A DNA stretch of 64,000 nt, taken from Thelephora terrestris. Lineage: Eukaryota; Basidiomycota; Agaricomycetes; Thelephorales; Thelephoraceae. A program made the translations under genes and the position numbers. The notes under the pieces were generated by a model. That model was not told the DNA's origin. It saw nothing but the letters and a program-made list of their open reading frames with translations, and made no database searches. The stretch covers positions 1,240,001 through 1,304,000 of the forward strand of contig WIUZ02000008.1 in NCBI GenBank assembly GCA_015956445.1, written 5' to 3'. The number at the start of each line of letters is the position of its first letter. Position 1 is the stretch's first letter. This document shows, in pieces, positions 25,588 through 36,143 of this stretch.

Positions 25588-26759
25588 TTAAATCGTGTGA
25601 AGACGCGGGCAAGAAAAAGTAAATTCACCTCAAGAGAACCTAGAAGGCCAGAGCATTGCGGGGTGTGTCTCTGTACCCCTTGGCTCTTTAGGGACGTATT
25701 CTGACCCTGGTTACGGGAAATTTCTAGGAGGTTACACAAGGATTTTCCGGCATTTCTCTAGGATGCAGAGAAGGTAATTAAAATTACTGACTCGAACCAC
25801 CAGACCCATAAGCAAGTAACGCTCCTGAAGATCGGCCTAGTTTTGATTCGGGCGCCAGCAAGTTGTTTGGAGCGTCCGGGCCCCTATGTATTGCGCTCAC
25901 CGCCGAAGAGGATCTCATCCAGATAACGGTTGCGACCCGTGACGCGTGATGCACTAAAAAACCATGGCGACTGAAATTCAGTCCCCCAAATCGAGTCGAT
26001 TCATGTCGCCTTTGAGTCAGGGAGGCGCGCATCTCTGGTGCCCGGAGAACTCGTCATTTCACCGGATGCTCATCTGACTTGGGATTGCGGAAGCCTCGTG
26101 GTGTGGCATCCCCGAGATACGAGGACCACACTCCAATCCATATCAGATGGTGTCGCTCTGGGAAAGGAATGTTTACCTGGGCTGGGGCGATACTGAAGTT
26201 GCTGTTTGCTTTAAAACCATGGCAGTTGGCGTTCCATGATCCCGTTCCTCTATGCTGAATGACCTCGGGTCCATTGGAGGCGTTACGCCACGATCATCAC
26301 ACTTTTTACTGCGTATTCCGGAGTCCATGAAAACCCGTGAGCCAATGCTCCCAATCGGTCCCTCTCTCCCTATGACAACCTGTACGCCCATTTTCCACAT
26401 CAAATTCTACCCTCCTGCACAGCTACACTCGCCGAACGACACTTCCCGTGGAACGGACCGCTCTAGACCCACTTTCCCGATTCTCATACCCTTTGGGCGA
26501 TACATTGAATGCACTCACACCGCAGCCAAGATGATTGGGACAGCGGGGCACCTACCCTCGTTTTGTATCGTGCGCAACAGTGCCCCGCAGAGGAGCTGAC
26601 AAAAACGATTGTGCTGGTGTCTCTGGGCGATGGTTTAGATCAGCCTCGTGGTCCGTAACATGGTTACGTTTCTGAATGCTGGACGCTCATCGCTACTTTT
26701 TGGTTTGCCAGCGTCTGTCACCCATTCGACTACTTCCTGCGACTAGTACTACCTCCCGT

Positions 26760-26999
26760 GATTGATCTCCATTCCTTTCCCTTTCCACCCGTTCCACCTC
26801 CACCTCTGCTTCGCTCCCTGTTCCTTCTTTTCCCCCATCCCATCCCATCCCATCCCATCCCCTCTCCCTCCTCCCTCTCTCCTCCTACCTTCTTCCGCTT
26901 CCCTTTTTTCTCTTCCCGAACCCTCCTCCCACCTTTACTTCCCGCCTCCTTCCACCCCCTCCCCCCCTCTGTTCCTCCCTTCTGCCTCTTTAGCATTTC
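26760..26999 (+). repeat. Polypyrimidine tract, unit C
   Basis: About 240 nt of C and T in the same position as the tracts of units A and B, and the longest of the three. Confidence 0.6.
26834..26861 (+). repeat. CCCAT microsatellite
   Basis: Five to six tandem copies of a CCCAT pentamer inside the polypyrimidine tract. Confidence 0.85.
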
Positions 27000-28615
27000 C
27001 ACGCACTACTCTCACTCCCTGCTGCCTATCAACCATACCCTTGGAGCCGATGCTAGCCGCAGCGAACACGAGACGCGTCGAGGATTGGCGCAATCACCAA
27101 GGAACACCCTCATGAACACTAGCTCTTGGATGGCATTACCACGCACAAAAAAGCGAATGTACTTTCTTACCCTCATTGCAATTGTATCGGAACGTCGTTT
27201 TGAAGCGTTTGGTAATGCATCCAGAGCGGGTAGCTGGTCTCTTCCGTAAGCACTCGCTATGGGCGAGAGAGGGCATATGGCTGGAAAATCGCTGGGAGAT
27301 TGGACTGAAGCCACTTGTCTGACTGCCCGGTCAACTGTCAGTAAACCTAAGAAACCGTGAAAACGCGCGGAGGGGTCCTTGAAACTTACGAGATTCGAAT
27401 CCGGATTCATACCGTTTGAAGGGTCAGCCGCACCTCGGTTGCGTCAGACTTTTCTCTTGATTTCCCCGTCGCGATGTGATGAGCTCTCGCGGGCTGTGGC
27501 ACGCAGGTCCTTCGAAAAGTACGGTTTACGGAAGGACGAGTAAAGCATCCGGTCAGCAGACCATGCTCCGGTGCAAAATTGGCAGAGGTTCTGATGATAC
27601 CTCGGGTGCCCAATTGACAACTCAAGGTAGTAGGTCCCCCCACCCGGAGTCGATTGAGTTGATGAAACGAAAAATGCTTGTCAATCAACGTCAACCTTCA
27701 CACTGGGCGGGTGGCTTAGCTCGATCAACTCCACTGATCCGGACCTTTAAGCTTGACGAGGAAGCTGTGATTCGAAGGAGCTGCCCTTGCGCACGCGAGT
27801 GATGGTCCATTTGGCTAAGTTGATCCAGTGGAAGGGTGGAAAATACAATTCAGCGATATTTTACTCCCCCGGCCGACTGGTTGCTTCTGATGGAAAAACC
27901 GGCGTTAATCGTGTACATGCCGTGCGGCGTTGGTCGTCTCTGTGGAAGCCAGTTAGGGGGTCGGCCAGGATCCGTAGACCTTAGGTGGAAATTTTCCAGG
28001 CTAGCACCGACGTGCGCCAGTGTCTCGGCTCCAGAGAAAGCGTCATAGCGGGGAGGGTTACGGGGTCACTGCGCGCCTTCTGTGGCGATAAACCGGGCGT
28101 GCGGTTCCAGCATGACCACAGATTCCAGGGGAGAAGTCACCGCCAGTTCGCTTAGCAAAGCCTCGAATCTGGCCGCGTCGGTTTCTATAACCAGTTTTGG
28201 TTGCTGAATGACCAAAGGAGGTGCAGAACCCGTTCTCAAGTTTCTCCGGCGGAGTTGATAGGGGTGTAATCTTTGACAGTCGCCGAGACGATCGGTAAGT
28301 ATGTAGCCCACTTACATAACATGGTGCAGATGTCATGTGGTGTTTGGATGTGTGCCATCGAGCTTCTCTTCACTTGGTACGTGATCTAGGGGTAAGCCGC
28401 GCCTCAAGGCCTCAAGCTCAAGGCTCCCCAGACTTTGGCTCCCCAGCTTCACCCTTCCGGGACGGACAACGATATTTCCATACTTAAGGATACCCGATTA
28501 CGTGCGTAAGAAAATGCATATGCACTGTCGGAGGCGAACAAAAGTCAATGAATGTAAATGTCCTGTCGTTTACATACCCAATAAAAAATACCATCGTCAG
28601 AAGAGTATCGACTCT

Positions 28616-29165
28616 TCATTGGAATCCGAATGGTCCGTGGCCTCCCCATTGTCCACCCATCCCGTTTTGGCCGCCGAAATTGCCCATGTTCCCTAGATTC
28701 CCCATCCCGTGGTTCATTCCCATCATCCCCTCCATCCCACCCATCATCCCGGGCAAACCTCCCATTCCTTGCATCCCACCCATGTTCATGCTCATCGGAC
28801 CCATCATCCCGGGCATCCCACCCATCCCTTGCATGGCGTGCATGCCCGGCATCCCGGGCAGGTTCTGGAGATTAGCTACATTTGGGAGATTCGGTAAACC
28901 CCCGTGTCCGTGAAGCTGGCCGCCAGGGCCGCCCATTCCCCCCATGCCAGGAAGGTTCATCCCCATAGTCGGGTCCATACCCATCATGCCACTCATCTGT
29001 CCCATCTGTCCCATCTGTCCCATACCTCCCATGTTCCCCATCTGGCCCATCCCACCGATTTGTCCCAGTTGTCCCATCTGGTTCATTCCTGGGACCATCA
29101 TTCCAGCCCCAAATGGTGGTCCTCCAATTCCGCCCATGCCGTTCATTCCTGGCATCCCGCCCATT
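28616..29165 (-). repeat. Gly/Met-rich repeat region in the METTL14-like tail
   Basis: Imperfect short coding repeats such as [17 protein letters not shown] and [19 protein letters not shown] fill the last 180 or so residues. They arise from repeated CCCAT-type hexamers on the plus strand. Expected to be disordered. Confidence 0.85.
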
Positions 29166-30821
29166 CCGTGGGCATTAGACATGGTGACAACATTTGGCAT
29201 GTTGGACAGAGCGTGCATGTTTTGCAACCCACCGGGACCTCCTCTCATCGCAGCCATCGTCTGTTGATTGATGACGTGTTGCACGAGATCGGGCGTGAGG
29301 TGACCACTTGGCCCCTGGAGTTGGTGTTGGTGTTGATTGTGCCCCTGGCGAGGTTGAGCGGATGGGTTTGGGGTTTGATTCGTGGATACATTGGAAGGCC
29401 CACTCCGGACTGGGGATTTTGGTCGTAGAGCCTCGATCTCTGCAAGTAAAAAGGTACGGACGATTATGTCAGTAAACGAGCGACAAAGTCAGCCAACAGA
29501 ACTCTCACCCGAAGTCATAGGTACCACCATTCTTCCACCGGATCCCTTCGCCAGTTCCTTAAGATCCCTCTCCCACACATCCTTGTCCCATGCCCTCGCC
29601 TGAGTGATACTTTCACCATCATCCTCAACGACATCCTGCACGGGTTCTTCCTCACCCTCGGCTAGGACTGACACCCAGCCCCGTCGCAGGGTCTTCCCCC
29701 GAGCAAAGAGCTCGAGTCGCCGGAGCCCAAGGCAGAAGTTTTCAATAAGCGTATACATTTCTGGCGGTTTGAGGGTAGGATCGTCATGGTCGCCTTCCCA
29801 TATCAAGACGTCCGTGTCTAAATGTCATAAGAGGTTGAGGGGTAGGAGAAGGAAAAAGAGCGTGCATACCAACGTTACAGTGTACAAACCAACTATCCGT
29901 AGACCTACGGACTGTGCCGCGAATGCCCATAAGACAGTGCTGTTTCGTGCGTACCAGCAAAGATGTTGTCGGAGGATCTGTCTACAACACAGAGATAAGG
30001 ACATGTTGACTCTACCCAAACAGCGAGACGAACCCCGGGTCCATTATTGCCCGCGATATTAGTCTTCACCCATACAATGTCTTCGCACCTTCGGAAACCC
30101 CACTTCGCAAGAACCTCTCGACCTCTTTCCAAGCCGTCCCCAGCTCCGCTTCCTACCCAAAGAAGGACGAATGAGGGATCGGCAGAAAGAGCGGGTATTT
30201 GCAGGTCTTCCAAGTCCGTCCAGGTGAAGGATGAGGAGAATGGCGGGTCAATCAGTATGATGTCAAACTTGGCTTGTTGAAGCGAAGCGAGCTGAGATAT
30301 GGGGAGGTAAGTGGGAGGATGCGCATGTGTGTTTACGGAAGCCTTCTTGAGCCCCAACAAACGCTGTTGTTTAGGGTACCTAAGCGAACGCATCAAAACG
30401 AGGGAGACCACTTGGAAGATTAGAAGGCTCACTCCTCAAATCTATGGGCTGGATCTGCACCTAGGACCCAATTCTGCGACCATTCCCCTCCGTCAACGTA
30501 TCTTTGACTGTAATCATTCCTGATCGTCTCCTCCTCGGGTACATAGTTTTGGTACTTTGCAACACGTGCCTTCTTCGCAGGAGGTAAGTCTGGCCTCACT
30601 ACTCTTTGCTTCGGCTGTAGCAACGGACTGCCAGGCGGTGATAGTGAAGGTGAAGGTGGGGGTGAAGGGAGAAGATCGAGCTTGAGTAGGGATTGAGGCG
30701 GTGACGGAAGAGTTGCAAGCAATCTGCGGTGGTATTTCTGAGATGTACGGACGCGAGTGACGAGCGAGGAATGTGCGGCGAGGAGGTCATTAGCGGAACT
30801 CAAGCAATCGGTCACTGACAT
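28616..30821 (-). CDS. METTL14/Kar4-like subunit of the m6A methyltransferase complex
   Basis: MT-A70 family protein of the METTL14 branch, which in other eukaryotes pairs with METTL3/Ime4 to methylate adenosine in mRNA. Five exons on the minus strand give about 650 residues. Key segments are [112 protein letters not shown] and LIWEGD. The position of the METTL3 DPPW catalytic tetrad reads DPPF, as expected for a non-catalytic or divergent partner. The last exon encodes a long Gly/Met-rich tail. It is the only intact copy in the array. Kar4 in yeast is the closest named relative. Confidence 0.92.
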
Positions 30822-31725
30822 CGAACGGAAGAAGGGACGTAGTTACCGTGAGAACCTGATGTGCGCCAAATCAGGTTGTCAACTGGAACTTTACCAACTA
30901 CACAGACATGGCGGATTTCACCCAGCCTTCTCCACATGAACGCCTTGGATCACTGCCTCACAACAACAGACATCAAGGGCGTGGCTACGCGTCTCACGAG
31001 GACGTAAGACTTATCGAGATTCTCGAACTGATCCACCAAGGGTCTGATTCTCCTTCCGAACAGCAGTGCACAGCTTACCAGGTGCCTTGCGTTTGGACCC
31101 TCACATTACGCGTATATGTGGGTCTTTTGCGTCTCGGGGCTTCTAATGAAACATAAAGGAGACTGAGGTCGCAACTCGTACGGGCAGAACGTGACAACGA
31201 TTTGTCAATTACTGATGTTTCCTCAGGAAGATCGTGGGTTCCTTGATCCATTAAGGGTGAACGGGTTGGCATTGTTGGAATGTCCCCAAAATTTTGGGTC
31301 TTCTTTACCACCTACAGCTTTTCAGGCCGTTCACCAAACTGGCATGTGTTGACCGAATCTCGGCTCTGCCATTCGCCGTTTGCACACTGTGTTGCGGACC
31401 GAGACCGGAGTTGACGTACCTAAAGAAACGTGAATTCAAATTCTATCCTGGCCAGGATGTTGTCATCGGCTACCTGGACCCCCCGGACGGAAACTCCCCG
31501 AAACAACTCATCCACAATCGGTTTCTTGCTTTTATCCCGCCTCCACTCAACCAGGACGTAAGGAATCCTCGGGTCTGCGCCAGAAGGCGCTTCCGAACCA
31601 AAATAAAACGCCCAAACAAACTTGCTTCCCGTAAATCATAAACCCCCCCATCCCCGTCCCTCCCTTGGATATAGAAGCGGCTCTCATCTTCCCCCTCCCA
31701 TCCCCTCAACCTTCTCTCCAAAGCA

Positions 31726-33074
31726 ATGCAAAACAGCACCTTTCTTCCCACTTTCTTTCACCAACCCAATAACGGGAGCGTGTCGCACCCTTCTTCGAGC
31801 GCCCACTATGCAGACAGGGGCGGGGAGTCGAACCTGGAAGTGGGCGAATCACCATGGGCCCTCCGTTCCACATTCGACGCCCGTCACCCAAGTCAGGGGC
31901 CAAGCGCTTTGGCCGAGTGGGAAACTGCTACCCTTTGGACGCCAGATGCGACTGGTCGTTTACCCCAAGAGGCCATCGGAGGGATAGGCATGTTTGATCC
32001 CGCTTCGACTATCCACGCGTCTTATTCGGTGGGCCGCACATTGCAGTGTCATGCTCCCGTTTTTCTGACTGCATGTTAGGACGTGTTTTTGGACCAGGGC
32101 ACTCCCGAATTTTTCCACCCCGCTTTTAGCCAACCCGTGCTCCCTTACCCTCTTAGTCAAGTAGCAAGCAGGGGGGTGATTAACAATTCACCCGACGGAA
32201 TGGAACGCCAATCAATTTCACTGGGGTACGCATCTTCCCGTAGATCAGTAAGCCAAGATCCCAGATATGGTTTTGATGAACAATGACGTGTTATCGGACA
32301 GGCTGGGAATAACCCAGAGGACCACCTGCAACTGCCGACTGCAGATGCCGTCCGAACCGTAGTCTACGAAGCCAATGTAGCCCCCGTTTCTTCCCCTCCG
32401 CTGCCGGTGCATCTTCACTGGCGCAAAATCCCGCAAGAGCGGTATATCCCCAAGATGGGAGACAAATCTTTTTTGCGACTACAAGGGGTCACATTCAGCG
32501 TCAACGGTACCCTTGGCTTCAACATGAAACGAGCGTTGGATCAAAATTTCAGGGGCTTGGATGGAAGAGATCGTCCCGTTCTCGAGGATGCGAATGGCCC
32601 GGTTTCATGCAGGCTTTTGGTACGTCGACAAAACCCTCGGCCTTTACGGAAAACTGCTAATGCGAGTGCTTTTGGTGGTTTACCAGTTTTCTGGGTACCC
32701 AGCCGACACCCAACATAATCAAGTACGAATCTGGTCGTAAGGTCTTATCCCTCTGTATATTGATGTGTTTCAAGATCGCGGTGAAAAATTGGAAGAAAAC
32801 CCCTGCTCCAATAACGAGGAGCAAACTTGCCTACGAGATTGCCAAGCGCATTAACCGCTACCTGGACGACCTGGCCGTTCGTCGTCATCTTCTCTTTCAT
32901 CATTCAGCTCCTGACGAGTGAGACCAGACGGCTCAGATGGACCCATCTGCCGACCCTCGGTGGACTGTTGGGCAGGGTTGCATGAAAATCGAGAACATGT
33001 ATTTGGTTAGCTTCACCTGGGTTTCCAAAGGTTCGCTCCAGCCAGAGATCTGGGTCGACACTGCCTGCGCTTGA
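31726..33074 (+). CDS. Uncharacterised family X protein, copy 3
   Basis: Third paralogue with the same six exons (31726-32028, 32080-32247, 32302-32619, 32687-32722, 32775-32876, 32928-33074), all divisible by three, giving 357 residues. Exon 2 is 168 nt instead of 324, so the middle low-complexity region is shorter. The C-terminal part is diverged but aligned: VTFSVNGTLGFNMKRALD, GLDGRDRPVLEDANGPVSC, FSGYPADTQHNQ, KNWKKTPAPITRSKLAYEIA, DPSADPRWTVGQGCMKIE and YLVSFTWVSKGSLQPEIWVD. The open frame at this level of divergence suggests purifying selection. Function unknown. Confidence 0.85.
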
Positions 33075-36000
33075 TTTAGTTCGACTGGAATCAGATCAGA
33101 ACGTAAGCCAGGGGTCATGCGGGAGAGCGTGAGCGATGTATGCAGGCCGCGAAGCAAGGTCTAGATACAGCTGGGCGGTGTTTGCGGCACGCTGTTGTTT
33201 GTATAAGGTTCGAGCCTGGACTCTTGACTTGTTTTTTTGTCTCGAGAGGTGAATTGCGGTGTATAGAAGCCGATTATTCGTTTTTTCTCTATACAATGGC
33301 TATTGACATTTTCTGAACCCATGTTCGTTGAAGTTTGTATGCAGCGCCCGTTTATGATCAGTAGTTATCTGCAAAGAATCATGCTGTCCTATTTGCTTTC
33401 TTCTCTCTCGCGTGGCGGTCAAATGTCCAACTTTCCTACGAGTGTGGAACGTTGTCTCGTAGGAAAATTCGGGCTGCTTCTTTGCCCCTCGCATTGGTCT
33501 TCGAAGCCACACCACAGTGACAACGCATCACGGTGCTGGCCAGATCCTGCTAAGTACGTACGCTGATGCACGACATCATGGAGATTCTAGACCCCCGGCT
33601 ACGGATGAAAAACTGGATGTCAGCTGGAAGTTCGTACCGACCGATTCAATTCGGAATCCAGGAAGAGAGATCCAGGCCCGGCCGCCGGCTAAGCCACTTG
33701 AGGGATGAGCGCTGGATGAGTTCGATGCTCACGAGGTCTCTAAGGGCTGTCATCAATCTTCATTCGGTTGGCGGAGCGTATCCTCGCGCCACCCGGAACC
33801 CCTTACTAAAACCTCTTTGATGTCCTAATAAGAATTTCATTTCAAAAGCTCGATTGCCGTTTGCGATGTAACTAACTTTTGGCCCATCACCCTTGGGTCT
33901 AGACACTCATTCAATGCTGACTCTGTAAGAAGAGCGTCTCCTTTATCCCCACCAGCGAATTTGGTCTACTTATTTTCCGGTATCACTGCACATGCGTGGT
34001 CTGGGCGATTGGCCTAGCCCGGTCCATTTTTGGTTCCCCTGCTTGCCACACTGGGGGTGCACTGAAAAACTTCGAGCTGTGCGACCTGCAAGCGAAGACG
34101 TTCCTCTGGGGTACTAGACCCATGAAGATTGGGTCCATCCCGTCCGAAAATGGCCCGCGTGGCCTTCATCTTTGCCCCTCGGTGCGCCCTCCTGAGATTG
34201 CCACGTGCGACACAAGTGCCCCTACCTCAATGCGGTAATCTCGACTGAAAAACTCGTATAAAATTCCGCGGCTCCTTTACGGGACTACTGCTGGAAGGGG
34301 AAGGTTTTAGGTTGCGGAGGAAGCGGTTGACTCATCCCGCGCCAGATGCCGAGGGAGTGAGGGAGAATCTCGCCACCCAGGAAGTGAAAGGTACTTCAAT
34401 ATACAGCACTCGTGTGAGTCTGACCCTATAGTACCTCTTCAAATAATTGTCTCTTGCCACGTTTCGCAGTGATCACGCACCCATCCGTGGCGGCTGTAGG
34501 ATGAGCAAACGTGGGAAAAGTCATGACGGGCAAGTGATCGACCTCAATCCCGAACCTCTCCGGCCCACTCAGACTGATTCCTTGTGCATCATGCCTTGAC
34601 TTTAGCACGCGCTGACTCGTGACTGACTCGGCCAATCACACCACCGTAAGGCGCAGAGCAGACTTGTCTGCAGGGGATAAAGTTGGTCGCATCGCTTCCG
34701 AGGCAACAACGTCTTCGCGTAGTGTCCAAAGCAATTTCAATTCGGTGAGACTCACGCGAACCCCCTGACTTTGGCATGTCCCTCATCACGGATGCGTTGA
34801 AACCGGGCGGTATCATGATCGCTACCATTTAAAAGCAGCGATCCCTTGAGCACCTGTCACAAGGGTCGATTTCTGTCCCCCATGGTCGATTTACCCAATC
34901 GCGCGAGGACACCTGATCCCTCGAGATGTTAGCAAGGTGGGAGGTTACGGTCTTCCAATTCCGTGGGAGGGCTGCTCCTTATTCCTAAACGCACTGTCTC
35001 GACATTGGCAGCCGAGGTAGATCAAAAATGGGATATAAAAGTGAGACCTTGCTGACACTCAGGGTGACCGAAAATCTTACTCCGAAAGATAAAGCCCTCT
35101 TCTTGAATATGTCGGTTTGCCGCATAAAGGTTCCATTCCAACTGGTGGTTAATCCAACTCATCGAAACTTTGGTCGTACGTGATGCGATGGATATTTCTG
35201 TTACGACCGCTCATGCTCGCCCTTGTAGACAAACGAAAACGTCCACATCCTCTTTGGATATCTGTTACAAACCGAAGACTTTGAGATTATGTGATCCCAA
35301 CACTTCTGTGCTCCAACTACTGGGAGCTACGATAGCCCGCTGCTGAACAAGTTGCGAAGATTACGGGAGGTTCTTTGGATGTTCCCGTCAGCGACGCCGC
35401 AAAGGCGCCCAAAAAGGATTATGGAGGAGATGTATCTGATTAGTGATTGGATGCCGATTCGTTCCCGACATACCTGCTAAATTCCGGCTTTCGAGCACCT
35501 GCGAAACCTATTTGCCAACGGTTCAAGACGAACGTTATTGGAGCTGCCCAACTCATAAATGCCTCTCCTCCTCTCCTTGGGAGGGGACCCACGAAGAAGG
35601 TTGCAACGATCTCGGGCTTTGTCAGAGATGGTGAACGCGGAGTAAAATGCCGAGTTCAGAGAAGGGATTCGTGTTCTTTGCTATCAGCTCTGGACTAGAG
35701 AAAACCTCGGACTGTAAAAGCCTCCTTTGTGGGTCACTTCTTGGGGGAGATCTCGCCATCGCACATAGTGCCAACGTGATTTCCTCCCAGTCCGATTCCC
35801 CGCTGTCTAGAAGGCGCAGTTTCATTAAAATCATGAGGGGATAGTGGCTGTGAGAGTAATTAAGGGAGACTAATGAGTGGAGCAAGGAATCCAAGAGGCT
35901 CAGGGAACGAAAGGTGATGGTATCCGAGTACAGGCTATAGTTACATGGGTATAGGTCAAAGGGAAGAGGTGACGAAAAAGAGCGGGGATTAGTTCGTCGT

Positions 36001-36143
36001 AAATGGATCGTAGCCTATGTACACCAGGAGATAGGAAAATAAAAGGGTGTAACGATGAATCAAAGGGCCTCCGCCGCCTTCGGAGGCTCAAGAGTAGCTG
36101 TACTGGGGATGAAGTTGACAAGGGATTTCACCAACCGAGCGTC
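33075..36143. other. Unit C tail and gene-poor region beyond the array
   Basis: No gene is supported over about 3 kb. The first 900 nt belong to the unit C tail. A short stretch near 35415-35450 vaguely resembles the last family X exon and might be a remnant of a fourth unit, but I could not extend the match. Confidence 0.45.

Larger units (their letters stand above)
25588..28615. other. Gene-poor spacer of unit C
   Basis: About 3 kb without a supported gene. It includes a polypyrimidine tract (26760-26999) with an embedded short tandem repeat. Long frames through the tract are compositional artefacts. Confidence 0.55.
24850..34000. repeat. Tandem segmental duplication, unit C
   Basis: Third copy, with a PUS3 5' remnant, spacer, the intact METTL14-like gene, family X copy 3 and a tail whose end (33770-33960) resembles that of unit A. 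Divergence from A and B is greater in the family X region than between A and B. Confidence 0.75.

Noticed and set aside
26758-27249. Pro/Ser/Leu-rich frames through the polypyrimidine tract
   Set aside because: Composition of the CT tract keeps several frames open at once; no conserved motif.
28548-29428. Plus-strand frames opposite the METTL14-like tail
   Set aside because: Mirror images of the Gly/Met repeat on the coding strand.
7145-34000. Repeat-induced point mutation as the cause of decay in the tandem units
   Set aside because: Differences include many indels and both transition and transversion types by eye, and family X copies stay open; a substitution-spectrum count would be needed to revisit this.
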